The position numbers were made by a program, and so were the translations under genes. From Psychrosphaera algicola (lineage in GTDB: Bacteria; Pseudomonadota; Gammaproteobacteria; Enterobacterales; Alteromonadaceae): a stretch of 64,000 nucleotides of DNA. The notes beneath the pieces were generated by a model. That model made no database searches. It worked only from the letters and a program-made list of their open reading frames with translations, and had not been told where the DNA came from. Below, piece by piece: positions 10,115-19,537 of this stretch (position 1 is its first letter; the number at the start of each line of letters is the position of its first letter). The stretch spans positions 868,001 through 932,000 of the forward strand of contig NZ_JAQOMS010000002.1 in the NCBI RefSeq assembly GCF_028401425.1, given 5' to 3'.

Positions 10115-10217
10115 GGGCGGAACGGACGAGACTCATGCTTTATAAACAAAGAGTGCGACCCCCGGCGTGACAGGCCGATGCTTTTATTAAGAGTCTAACC
10201 AACTGAACTACCGCTCC
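10115..10217 (-). pseudogene. Interrupted tRNA-Asp-like copy, 103 nt, two inserts
   Basis: Same structure as the copy at 9716-9818, with the same two inserts at the same two places and the GTC anticodon region kept. Confidence 0.75.
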
Positions 10218-10374
10218 GCAGCACATCGATTTTCATTATCAAACTGGGTAGTTATCAAATGGCGCAAAAGTTACTTAACATAAATTTAGAAATATTGGGT
10301 GAGACATGTCGTGAGTTCAATATGGTTAACTCGGGAGATACAGGTAAATTATGGAATTGAATATACATCTTGAA

Positions 10375-10451
10375 TGGCGGAACGGACGAGACTCGAACTC
10401 GCGACCCCCGGCGTGACAGGCCGGTATTCTAACCAACTGAACTACCGCTCC
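10375..10451 (-). tRNA. tRNA-Asp(GUC), copy 1
   Basis: A 77-nt cloverleaf: acceptor GGAGCGG/CCGTTCC (one G-T pair), D-arm with AGTTGG, anticodon stem CCGGC/GCCGG around CTGTCAC (anticodon GTC), T-loop TTCGAGT, and encoded CCA. Identical to copies 2-4. It is followed by a 42-base spacer that recurs between the altered copies. Confidence 0.97.
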
Positions 10452-10493
10452 GCAGCAAGTAGATTTTCATTATCAAACTGAGTAGTTATCAAA

Positions 10494-10582
10494 TGGCGGA
10501 AAGGACAACACTCAAACTCGTTGACCCCAGTCGTGACTGGCCGTGCTTTTCACAAGAGCCGAACCAACTGAACTACCGCTCC
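10494..10582 (-). pseudogene. Altered tRNA-Asp, 131-bp tandem unit 1
   Basis: An 89-nt tRNA-Asp derivative. The first 21 bases and the last 7 (including CCA) match tRNA-Asp. The stretch after TTGGTT reads CGGCTCTTGTGAAAAGCAC (12 bases longer than normal), the anticodon stem is changed to CCAGT/ACTGG around CACG, and the acceptor 3' strand is CCTTTCC, leaving one mismatch. The T-arm keeps most pairs. Changes on both sides of the anticodon stem pair with each other, so a hairpin is kept. Whether it is transcribed or processed is unknown. Confidence 0.75.
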
Positions 10583-10624
10583 GCAGCAAGTAGATTTTCA
10601 TTATCAAACTGGGTAGTTATCAAA

Positions 10625-10713
10625 TGGCGGAAAGGACAACACTCAAACTCGTTGACCCCAGTCGTGACTGGCCGTGCTTTTCACAAGAGCCGAACCAACT
10701 GAACTACCGCTCC
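10625..10713 (-). pseudogene. Altered tRNA-Asp, 131-bp tandem unit 2
   Basis: Identical to unit 1 across the 89-nt tRNA-like part and followed by the same spacer. It is 131 bp from unit 1, so the amplification is recent or is kept uniform by gene conversion. Confidence 0.75.
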
Positions 10714-10755
10714 GCAGCAAGTAGATTTTCATTATCAAACTGGGTAGTTATCAAA

Positions 10756-10844
10756 TGGCGGAAAGGACAACACTCAAACTCGTTGACCCCAGTCGTGACT
10801 GGCCGTGCTTTTCACAAGAGCCGAACCAACTGAACTACCACTCC
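10756..10844 (-). pseudogene. Altered tRNA-Asp, 131-bp tandem unit 3
   Basis: Same as units 1 and 2, with one change in the 5' acceptor strand (GGAGTGG instead of GGAGCGG). The flank on the tRNA 5' side (higher coordinates) departs from the shared spacer after GTAGATTT at about 10859. This is the first altered copy in the transcription direction, after intact copy 2. Confidence 0.75.
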
Positions 10845-10895
10845 GCAGCAAGTAGATTTAAGTTTCTAAGCAAAATATAATCCCACAAAGTGAGA

Positions 10896-10972
10896 TGGCG
10901 GAACGGACGAGACTCGAACTCGCGACCCCCGGCGTGACAGGCCGGTATTCTAACCAACTGAACTACCGCTCC
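10896..10972 (-). tRNA. tRNA-Asp(GUC), copy 2
   Basis: A 77-nt cloverleaf identical to copy 1, anticodon GTC, CCA encoded. It sits between the altered units and copies 3 and 4, with unique flanks. Confidence 0.97.
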
Positions 10973-11088
10973 GCAGCTGTAGATTTAACTCACAAACAAG
11001 AAATAATTGCAGTTGAAATCAACTATCTCCTTTATTCATCAAAGGACAAATGCCCTCATTTGAATAGTTATATAGCTATAATGTTAAG

Positions 11089-11165
11089 TGGCGGAACGGA
11101 CGAGACTCGAACTCGCGACCCCCGGCGTGACAGGCCGGTATTCTAACCAACTGAACTACCGCTCC
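11089..11165 (-). tRNA. tRNA-Asp(GUC), copy 3
   Basis: A 77-nt cloverleaf identical to the other intact copies, anticodon GTC, CCA encoded. The spacer to copy 4 is 30 bases, as within a tRNA operon. Confidence 0.97.
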
Positions 11166-11195
11166 AGTCTTAACACTAAATCATATCAAAGTAAT

Positions 11196-11272
11196 TGGCG
11201 GAACGGACGAGACTCGAACTCGCGACCCCCGGCGTGACAGGCCGGTATTCTAACCAACTGAACTACCGCTCC
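11196..11272 (-). tRNA. tRNA-Asp(GUC), copy 4 (first transcribed)
   Basis: A 77-nt cloverleaf identical to the other intact copies, anticodon GTC, CCA encoded. It is the most upstream copy on the minus strand, so the promoter should lie in about 11273-11370. Confidence 0.97.
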
Positions 11273-11372
11273 AGTTACTTCGATACATGTTGCTAAACAA
11301 CGGCGCGAATATTAAAGTTTGAATCAGACCCCGTCAACAACTTTTTTCATAAATACGTTTTTTGGTCACTTT

Positions 11373-12799
11373 CTAGTCTTCTGGCAAGCTAAGGTCTAAA
11401 ATATCATCAGAACTGTCCAAGTCTAGGCTGTTTTTATCGACCTTTTCTTTATTTTCTTTTTCCCTGCAGACTTATCACCGCCGGATTTTTTAAGTTTTAT
11501 TAATTTAATTAAGTTCATAGGGTTTGGAAATGCCTTATTTAAGACAACAACCCAAATAATTATGAATCCAATAACCAATATAATCAGATTAATCAATATC
11601 ACAAGGCCGATTGAAAGTTCTGGTTCTACTTCAACGGGAACAACCTCAACCGCTTTTTCAGACAACAGTTGTTCTTGCGACATCTCAGGTAAAATTTCAG
11701 CCTCGATTTCGGGGCCAGTTGTGACTATCTCATAAACAGGTAACTTAAGTTTAAAGTCGCGCCCAGACAAATCATTTCCAAAAACCTCAGTCGTTATTTT
11801 AAACGTACCAAATTCACTTTGAAAAATTTCTAACTCTCTTATGTGTTGCTCTGACAAACTAAAAGTTTGAGTTTCACCATTTGGAAATTCGATCAGGCCT
11901 TGAAACATCAATTTATCAGCTTCAATATACATAGGGTCAGCTTCAATCGTTACATAGTGGTATCGTTCGTTAGGGCCGGCTAATTTAACTTTATAGGATA
12001 TTGGACTAGGTAGGACCGTAATAGGCTCATGTTCAATTTCACGTCCAAATAGTTCGGCTTCTAGTGTGTATTTAGGCATCCAAGTGCCAGTGACAACATC
12101 TATATAGTATGAAAGCGTAAAGACGCCGTCATTTGGCTTTTCGTCTAGCCCTTTGCCATCATCAAAAAATTCACCTAATCGATATAAATCGGCACCAAAG
12201 TTTTCTTGGTCTAAGTCATTAGTCGAATAAAGCGCAGAACGCACACGGACGACACTTCGAAATCCACTTTCGCTTATTATTTCTTGCGCATTAACTATCT
12301 TTGCTTCCGCTTTTAACACTTCATATTGGAAAATAAGGTCTGGTAATTTATCAACAATTAATTCAACTTCAGATAAGACTAAAACTTTACTGTCTTTTTC
12401 GATCATTCCAAGCGCTTGCCAAGGCCCAGCAATTGGATTTTTAATTCTTATTAAGTCAAAGTTAACGTCGGCATGCCACTCAAGGTTAATGCCATCGGCA
12501 TCGCGAGTATAAAGTTTTGAACCATCAGGGCGGACAAGAACAATTGGTTTTGAACCGTGTTTTCGGAAAAACAACATTAGCAATTCATCAACTTCATAAT
12601 CAACGCGAAATCGATTATTGAGTAATTTTACTTGGTTGCTGCCTTCAAAATTCTTAAGAAAAGCCAATTTTGGTACTGGATTGACTTGTTTTCCGTCAAC
12701 TGGAATAGAAACCGGATTAACATTTACCGCATTGGCAAATGAGGATACAAATAAAAAAAGTGAAAAAATTATTGTTGTTGTGAATTTCGCCACAAACAT
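11373..12799 (-). CDS. TIGR03503 family membrane protein, one frameshift near the C-terminus
   Basis: A conserved alteromonad protein of unknown function. It has a signal peptide (residues 1-24, ending SFANA), a long periplasmic beta-rich part, and one membrane helix (about residues 398-420, IGLVILINLIILVIGF), followed by a basic tail. In the A-rich stretch at 11462-11466 one base is lost. The other frame continues KENKEKVDKNSLDLDSSDDI and stops at 11373-11375, ending in an acidic tail DLSLPED. About 475 residues. The ATG at 12799 lies inside the 3' end of dnaQ, so the genes overlap by about 31 bases and are probably co-transcribed. Confidence 0.85.
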
Positions 12800-13477
12800 G
12801 CTCCGTTTTTCTCTACAAGGTCGAGGCGGCTTTCATGTGCCTCTATTTCATTTTGTTCGGCAAATACAACTTTTAAATTACGTTGTTTGACCGTCGAATT
12901 TTCGATATTACTTAATCCCGCTGATTTTAGCTGTTGCGCCAAATCTAAATCGCCCTGCCCACCCGTCATTCTAAGGAAAACATCTGCTAAGATCTCAGAA
13001 TCCAGCAAGGCGCCGTGCATCGTACGGTGTGTATTATCTATTTCATAACGACGACACAAGGCATCAAGATTATTCTTTTGGCTAGGTGCTTATCGCGGGC
13101 CATAACTAGTGTATCGACAATTCCACAGAAATCTGCAGTTTGAGTCCAATCTTGCCACAACTTACCAAATTCGTTATCCATATGACCTATGTCAAATGGC
13201 GCATTATGGATGACTAACTCGCCACCGCGAATATAATCAAAAACTCATCTGCGATATCTTTAAATAGTGGCTTGCCTTGAAGGAATTCATTTGTAATACC
13301 ATGTACACCAATGGCTTCGTCTTCAATTGCACGACATGGGTCAATATAAACATGGAAGTTATTCCCTGTTAATCGTCTATTGATCATTTCCACACAACCA
13401 ATTTCAATGATCCTATGACCCGCTTTCGGGTCGATACCTGTGGTTTCTGTATCGAGAATTATTTGTCGTTTTGCCAT
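12769..13477 (-). CDS. dnaQ: DNA polymerase III epsilon subunit (3'-5' proofreading exonuclease), two frameshifts
   Basis: DEDDh exonuclease of the replicative polymerase. Exo I is ILDTETTG; Exo II (HNAPFDIGHMDNEF) is restored when one T is added near 13245. Exo III is the HRTMHGALLDSEILADVF stretch. The end, ESRLDLVEKNGACLWR, matches the family C-terminus. The second break is at CTAGG, 13082-13086, where the family predicts KHPGQKNNLDALC with a CCTGG, so one base is lost and one changed. About 236 residues. It is divergent from rnhA, the same arrangement as in E. coli. Confidence 0.93.
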
Positions 13478-13560
13478 GAATCGTTTTTATTATTAATGTG
13501 ATGTGGGTAGAGTATACTCCCTCTTCAGATTGAAAATCATCTTATTGGAGCTTTCATTTA

Positions 13561-14021
13561 ATGAAATCTGTGAAAATTTATACCGACGGTTCTTGTTTAG
13601 GTAACCCCGGACCGGGTGGGTATGGGGCGTTAATGCTTTATAACGACCACAAAAAAGAATTAAGCCAAGGATACAAACTGACCACAAACAACCGCATGGA
13701 GTTGTTAGCTGTCATTAAAGCATTAGAAGCGTTAACGCAAAAATGCCAAGTATCTATTACCACCGACAGTAACTATGTTAAAGACGGTATTACTAAGTGG
13801 ATAATTAATTGGAAAAAAACGGTTGGAAAACCGCGGCGAAACAACCTGTCAAAAATGTCGACCTTTGGAAGTTGCTTGACGAGCAAGTCGCACGTCATGA
13901 CATAAAGTGGTTTTGGGTAAAAGGCCATTCAGGTCACCCAGAAAACGAACGTGTTGATGACTTAGCAAGAGACGCAGCAGAGTCTGGTGACTTTTTAGTT
14001 GATGCTGGTTTTAAAAAGTAA
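13561..14021 (+). CDS. rnhA: Ribonuclease HI, one frameshift
   Basis: Degrades the RNA strand of RNA-DNA hybrids. The catalytic carboxylates are visible: D in YTDGSCLGNPG, E in NNRMELLAVI, D in TTDSNYV, and D in ERVDDLARDAA; the WVKGHSGHPENE loop is present. One A is missing in the run at 13812-13818: TGG AAA AAA AAC GGT TGG is expected, giving WKKNGWKTAAKQPVKN. About 153 residues, normal length. Its start is 83 bases from the divergent dnaQ start. Confidence 0.95.
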
Positions 14022-14040
14022 CATCGTAGTATTAAACGAA

Positions 14041-14066
14041 AAAGAGGAACCTAGGTTCCTCTTTTT
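14041..14066. terminator. Bidirectional terminator between rnhA and the fumarase gene
   Basis: AAAGAGGAACC / GGTTCCTCTTT forms an 11-bp stem around a 2-base centre, with T tracts on both strands. It lies between convergent genes. Confidence 0.85.
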
Positions 14067-14094
14067 AATTCTAAAGTAAATGTTTTACTAAAAT

Positions 14095-15617
14095 CTATTT
14101 CGCTTTTTTAGCGTCTGCAATCTTGCCACGCCAAATCGCTGGGCCAGTTTCATGTACGTTGTTGCCGGTAGAATCTACTGCAACAGATACTGGCATATCT
14201 TCTACTTCAAACTCATAAATAGCTTCCATACCTAAATCTTCAAATGCCACAACGCGTGATTTTTTGATTGCTTTAGATACTAAATAAGCCGCGCCGCCGA
14301 CAGCCATTAAGTAAACCGCTTTTTGTTTAGCGATAGAGTCAACTGTTGCTGGACCTCGTTCCGATTTACCAATCATGCCAATAAGGCCAGTTTGCTCTAA
14401 CATCATGTCAGTAAACTTGTCCATGCGTGTTGCTGTCGTTGGGCCAGCTGGGCCAACGACTTCGTCGCCAACCGCATCAACAGGACCTACGTAATAAATA
14501 AAACGATTGGTGAAATCAACACCTTCCGGCAAACCTTCACCTCGGTCTAACATGTCTTTAATGCGCTTATGAGCAGCATCACGACCCGTTAGTATTTTAC
14601 CGCTTAATAGTACTGTTTCACCTGCTTTCCAGTCAGCGATATCAGCTTTTGTGCAATTATCGATGTTAACTCGACGCACATTTTCACCAAGCTCCCATGT
14701 AACTTTTGGCCAATCTTCTAATTTTGGTGGCTGTAAATTTGCAGGACCAGAACCATCTAAGAAAAAGTGAGCATGACGAGTCGCAGCGCAGTTTGGAATA
14801 AGCACTACTGGTTTAGATGCCGCATGAGTCGGGCAAGACTTAATTTTAATATCAACAACGGTAGTTAAACCACCAAGCCCCTGAGCGCCTATACCTAAAT
14901 CATTAACAGCATTGTAGATGTCGATGCGAAGTTGTTCGTCCGTTGTTTCAGCGCCTTTTTCCATAAGTGCAGGCATATCAACAGGGTCCATTAAAGACTC
15001 TTTCGCCATTACGGCCGCTTTCTCTGCCGTACCGCCAATACCTATCCCTAACATCCCTGGAGGACACCAACCTGCCCCCATAGTTGGTACAGTTTTTTGA
15101 TCCATTCAACAATATCGTCTGACGGATTTAACATCGCCATTTTAGATTTGTTTTCACTACCGCCGCCCTTCGCTGCAATCATCACTTCAATCTTATCGCC
15201 CGCAACTAAATCGATATGGACAACAGAAGGGGTATTGTCTTTGGTATTTTTACGTGCCCCAGCTGGGTCGGCAACAATTGACGCTCTTAGTGGATTATCT
15301 GAATTTAAATATGCCTGACGTGTACCTTCATCAACCATTTCTTGAACGGTTAACGCCGTATTATCCCACTTAACGTCCATACCCACTTTAACAAAACAAG
15401 TTACGATACCCGTATCTTGGCATATCGGACGACGTCCCTCTGCAGACATTCTTGAGTTTATTAAAATTTGTGCCATAGCGTCTTTAGCGGCCGGGTTTTG
15501 TTCCCGGTTATAGGCGTCTTCAACTGCTTTAACGTAGTCAAGTGGATGATAGTAGGAAATGTATTGCAGAGCATCGGCGATACTTTCAATAAAATCGGCT
15601 TGGCGGATTACCGTCAT
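14095..15617 (-). CDS. fumA: Class I iron-sulfur fumarate hydratase, one frameshift
   Basis: [4Fe-4S] fumarase of the TCA cycle (FumA/FumB type, about 507 residues). The cluster-region cysteines are in RPICQDTGIV, KSCPTHAAS and NCAATRHAHF, and GAGWCPPGMLGIGIGG lies in the N-terminal half. One A is lost at about 15093-15098: adding it gives VEWIKKTVPTMGAGWCPPG and joins the halves. It is monocistronic by spacing, convergent with rnhA, with the shared terminator at 14041. The symbol stands for the class; FumA and FumB cannot be told apart here. Confidence 0.93.
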
Positions 15618-15900
15618 AATGACCTCTATTTTGTTTTGTATATTGGAAACAACTTATAAATTATAGTTGTTAATTTATGCTGTGTGTCATTTGTTTGTTC
15701 ATCTTCGTTGACAAAAATCTCAAATGAGGAGATTAAAACCTAATTTACTTCCTAGTGTCGATGTAAATTAACTGAAATTTAGACACGAGGATGATACTCT
15801 TCCGAAAAACGTAAGCCAACAATTTAACAACGCAAATTTGTTGAAATTAGTAACTTTTTCGCTTAGTTAATAACCAGATAGTTTAATTGGACGTAAAAAT

Positions 15901-17255
15901 ATGTTTGTCAAACAGCTCCCAGTTTCCCCTTCGGAGTTAACCAATTTGCTGCAATCTCTACAACATAATAGTGGAACTGCATTTTTAGACTCGGCCTCGA
16001 GTGACCACAACAATAGCAACTTTTCTGTTTTTGCATGGGCGCCTCGATTTACACTTTTGGCCGACTTAAAAACAACGAGTATCTTTGAAAACAACCAGTT
16101 AATCGGGACAAGTTCTGCTGACCCACTAAGTTTAGTTAACCAATATTTGCAAACTATTCCACATGTAGACTCTAAATTGCCCTTCACAGGCGGCGCGATT
16201 GGTTATTGGGATTACGAACTTGGCGGTCGATATGAATCCTTACCTGCACCTAAAAACATGGATATATCGATGCCAAACATGCACGTTGGCATTTACGATC
16301 AAATCTTATTGTTTAAACCTAATTACACTGAAGTCTATTTTATTAGTCATCGCGAAAACGCTTCTGAAACATTCACTCAGCTTAATGACGTAAGCAAACA
16401 ACCTAATTTGTTTGATAAGCCATTTAAATTGACCAGTCAGTGGCGGTCAAACATGACAAGAGCTGAATACGAAACCAAATTTGATAAGGTACAAGAATAT
16501 TTATTATCGGGTGATTGTTACCAAATTAACTTGGCACAACGTTTTAAAGCTTCCTATCTTGGTGACGAATGGAACGCCTATTTAAGTTTACGAGAGAAAA
16601 ACGCTGCGCCATTTTCGAGTTTTATTCGAATCGACCAAGGCGCAATTTTAAGCGTTTCACCAGAGCGTTTTTACAGGTTTGTAACAATAAAATTGAAACG
16701 AAACCCATTAAAGGCACTCGCCCTCGTTCTAAGGACAAACAACGAGACATTGCAAATGCAAACGAACTCGCAGTCGCCGAAAAAGACCGAGCAGAAAATT
16801 TAATGATTGTTGATTTATTGCGAAATGACTTGAGTAAAGTCGCGGTTCCCGGCAGTGTTTTAGTACCGCAATTATTTGCGATAGAAAGTTTTCCTGCGGT
16901 TCATCACTTAGTCAGCACAGTAACTGCGTCGATCCGCCCACCGTTCACTGCAATTGATTTATTGCGCGGTGCGTTTCCCGGAGGTTCCATTACAGGTGCA
17001 CCTAAAATAAGAGCGATGGAGATCATTCATGAATTGGAACCTGATCCTCGAAGTGTGTATTGTGGCGCAATTGGGTATATCAAACCAAACGGCGACATGG
17101 ACACAAATATCACCATCCGAACTTTAGTATGTAATCAACAACATATTTACTGTTGGGCCGGAGGTGGCCTTGTTGCTGACTCCATTTGTGACTCCGAATA
17201 TCAAGAAACACTTGATAAGGTAAATCGCATTTTGCCAATTTTGGCCGCTATGTAA
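15901..17255 (+). CDS. pabB: Aminodeoxychorismate synthase component I, one frameshift
   Basis: Makes 4-amino-4-deoxychorismate from chorismate for folate synthesis, with ammonia from PabA. It belongs to the chorismate-binding family: GDCYQINLAQRF, SPERFLQV, KPIKGTRPR, DLLRNDLSKVA, FPGGSITGAPKIRAMEII and YCGAIGY are all present. The frame breaks at the T run at 16668-16673: six Ts are needed for ERFLQVCNNKIETKP, and five are present. About 451 residues, normal for PabB and shorter than TrpE, and the DxxNxA/KPIKGT pattern also favours PabB. nudL follows 47 bases on, and sdaA after that, as in enterobacteria. Confidence 0.92.
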
Positions 17256-17301
17256 CGGTTAATGAACAAGGTTATCAATCGAGGAAATTAGTAGGATAAT
17301 T

Positions 17302-17883
17302 ATGTCACCAGAGCATTTTTCAAGCCGATTTAGTTTGTTTCAAATAGATAGTCGTGACGCCCGTTACGAGGGGTTTTATACACCCAACCAAAGTTCAAAA
17401 GAGGCCGCTGTGTTAGTCCCTGTTGTAATAAGACCAACTGGGTTACACCTGTTGTTTACGCAACGTGCAGAACATATGAGACAACACCCTAGCCAAATTA
17501 GTTTCCATGGAGGTCGTATAGAGCATGACGACCCTAGCTTTTTGGCGGCTGCACTACGAGAAACAGAAGAAGAAATTGGGATCCCAGCGGCTCAAGTAAA
17601 ACCGATTGGCTGGTTACCAAGTTTGCATTCCATCTCTAACTACACAATCCATCCATTAGTTGGATTTATCGATACTTCGACAAATTTAAATCTAAACCCC
17701 GACGAAGTCGCCCATAGCTTTGAAGTTCCATTAGAGCATTTTAGAAGTCGCAAAAACCATTCAACCATAAGCCCTACAAGAAAAAATAAAACTCAGGTTG
17801 TGCATTTCATGCCGTACAAGAACAAATTAATTTGGGGCGTTACTGCGACCATTATAGATAAACTGGTCCTACATCTCGGATAA
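17302..17883 (+). CDS. nudL: NUDIX hydrolase, CoA pyrophosphatase type
   Basis: A 193-residue protein with the UPF0035 motif (LLFTQRAEHMRQHPSQISFHGG) directly before a Nudix box (GRIEHDDPSFLAAALRETEEEIGI), the signature of the CoA-diphosphatase subgroup. It is predicted to cleave CoA and related dinucleotide-like pyrophosphates. Its place between pabB and sdaA matches nudL in E. coli. The frame is intact. Confidence 0.9.
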   Translation: MSPEHFSSRFSLFQIDSRDARYEGFYTPNQSSKEAAVLVPVVIRPTGLHLLFTQRAEHMRQHPSQISFHGGRIEHDDPSFLAAALRETEEEIGIPAAQVKPIGWLPSLHSISNYTIHPLVGFIDTSTNLNLNPDEVAHSFEVPLEHFRSRKNHSTISPTRKNKTQVVHFMPYKNKLIWGVTATIIDKLVLHLG

Positions 17884-17965
17884 ATTAATCTCATGTGTAT
17901 CATGATGTGAAAGCTTACAATCTAGGATACAATTACAACGTCTTTTTTAACGAGTTGTTAATTTT

Positions 17966-19343
17966 ATGCTTAGTGTTTTTGATATGTTTAGTATTGGTAT
18001 CGGTCCGTCAAGTTCACATACTGTAGGCCCAATGCGCGCAGCAAGAGAATTTGTGCTTTCGTTATCAATTAATAACCAAATGGCAAACGTCACCCATATT
18101 AAAACAGAATTATTTGGTTCTTTAGGCCAAACAGGTATTGGTCACGGTTCGGGTAAAGCGGTTATTTTGGGGTTGTTAGGTGAAGAGCCTGAATCAATTG
18201 ACCCAAATACGGTTGCAGAAAAACTATCGGAAATTGAAACAACGCAAACAATTAATTTAAATGGTCAACACTTAGCGAACTTCCCACGCAAAGACGCAAT
18301 TGTATTTCATCGCAGAAAAACCCTGCCTTTACATTCTAATGGCATGACCTTAAAAGCATTTAACAAAAATGAGTTGGTCGCAGAGCAAACCTTCTATTCT
18401 ATTGGCGGTGGCTTCATCGTAAAACATGAAGATTTTGCCCAACAAAAAGCGGCGGCCACAACCCAATTAGATACACTTGTCGTGCCTTATGAGTTTTCGA
18501 CAGGTAAGCAATTATTAGAATTGTGTTTAGAACACGGCCTTTCAATTCCTGCGCTAATGATGGCTAACGAGGTTGTGAGTCAGCCAAAATCCGACGTTAA
18601 AGCTAAATTAGTTGAGCTTTGGAATGTGATGTCCGCGTGTATCGACAGAGGCATTGAAACTGAAGGTATTTTACCTTAGCGGCCTAAAAGTAAAACGCCG
18701 TGCCCCTTCCCTTTACCGAAAGTTAAGCTCAGAGCAAAGTAATGATCCTCTTACCGTTATGGACTGGGTTAACCTGTTTGCTATGGCGGTTAATGAAGAA
18801 AACGCCGACGGTGGCCGAGTTGTAACAGCCCCAACTAACGGTGCAGCAGGTATAATTCCTGCTGTTGCTATGTATTATCACAAATTTGTAAAACCACTAA
18901 ATGAAGAACTAATCGTCCGATATTTATTAACCGCCGGTGCCATTGGGATCTTATATAAAAAGAACGCGTCAATATCGGGTGCAGAAGTTGGATGCCAAGG
19001 GGAAGTTGGTGTTGCTTGTTCAATGGCAGCTGGCGCACTGGCTGAAATTCAAGGTGCGAGTGTTGAACAAGTTGAAAACGCGGCAGAGATTGGTATGGAG
19101 CATAACCTAGGTTTAACCTGCGACCCCGTTGGCGGCTTAGTTCAGGTTCCATGTATCGAACGTAATGCGATGGGAGCAATTAAAGCAATTAATGCTGCTC
19201 GCTTGGCACTGCGCGGAACTGGCGGTCAAAAAGTTTCTTTAGATAAAGTGATAAAAACCATGTGGGATACGGGCAACGACATGAAATCTAAATACAAAGA
19301 AACCGCTCGCGGTGGTTTGGCTGTAAACATAACAGAATGTTAA
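17966..19343 (+). CDS. sdaA: L-serine ammonia-lyase (serine dehydratase), one frameshift
   Basis: [4Fe-4S] enzyme that deaminates L-serine to pyruvate. The N-terminal beta domain begins SVFDMFSIGIGPSSSHTVGPMRAA. The alpha domain has TAPTNGAAGIIPAV, SGAEVGCQGEVGVACSMAAG and LTCDPVGGLVQVPCIERN, which hold the cluster cysteines. The frame is lost at the CCTTAG at 18674-18679. The family predicts GILPGGLKVKRRAPSLY, that is CCTGGCGGC, so one extra base is present. About 459 residues, normal. A perfect inverted repeat follows at 19434-19469. Confidence 0.94.
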
Positions 19344-19433
19344 TTAGCAGTTCATTTCAGTTAACGCATTTAATTAACTAAAATTTATGCTGATAATTAT
19401 CGAGCTGTTCGATCAGTCTCCACCGTATATGTT

Positions 19434-19469
19434 GTTCGCTATAAACTCTCCATCAGAGCTATAGCGAAC
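19434..19469. repeat. Perfect inverted repeat downstream of sdaA
   Basis: GTTCGCTATA / TATAGCGAAC form a 10-bp stem with an inner CTCT/AGAG stem. There is no T-tract, so it may be a transcript-stabilising hairpin, not a clear terminator. The 194 bases between sdaA and the next gene otherwise show nothing. Confidence 0.5.
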
Positions 19470-19537
19470 ATTAAAAACCAACCGCGTAGAATTAGCGGAA
19501 TAACTCAGCGTCGACAACGTTATTAAATTCTAATCGT

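Larger units (their letters stand above)
9490..10374 (-). repeat. 272-bp imperfect direct repeats containing interrupted tRNA-Asp copies
   Basis: GGCGTGACAGGCCGATGC begins at 9493, 9765 and 10164. The first two copies are 272 bp apart. The third is 399 bp on because an extra part-copy of about 127 bp (around 10038-10164) is inserted. Each unit holds an interrupted tRNA-Asp, a 42-base linker beginning GCAGCACATCG, and about 130 bases containing TTAACTCGGGAGAGACAGG. The copies differ at only a few positions. They lie downstream of the intact tRNAs in the direction of transcription. Confidence 0.85.

Noticed and set aside
10493..11146. Short protein-coding frames over the tRNA array
   Set aside because: They are the antisense translation of tRNA-like units; two are identical because the DNA repeats.
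9490..11272. CRISPR array
   Set aside because: Repeats are regularly spaced in part, but the repeated units are tRNA-Asp derivatives with near-constant linkers, not short repeats with unique spacers, and no cas genes are present.
9490..11272. Prophage or integrative-element attachment at the tRNA genes
   Set aside because: No integrase, no phage gene and no direct flank duplication beyond the tRNA repeats themselves.
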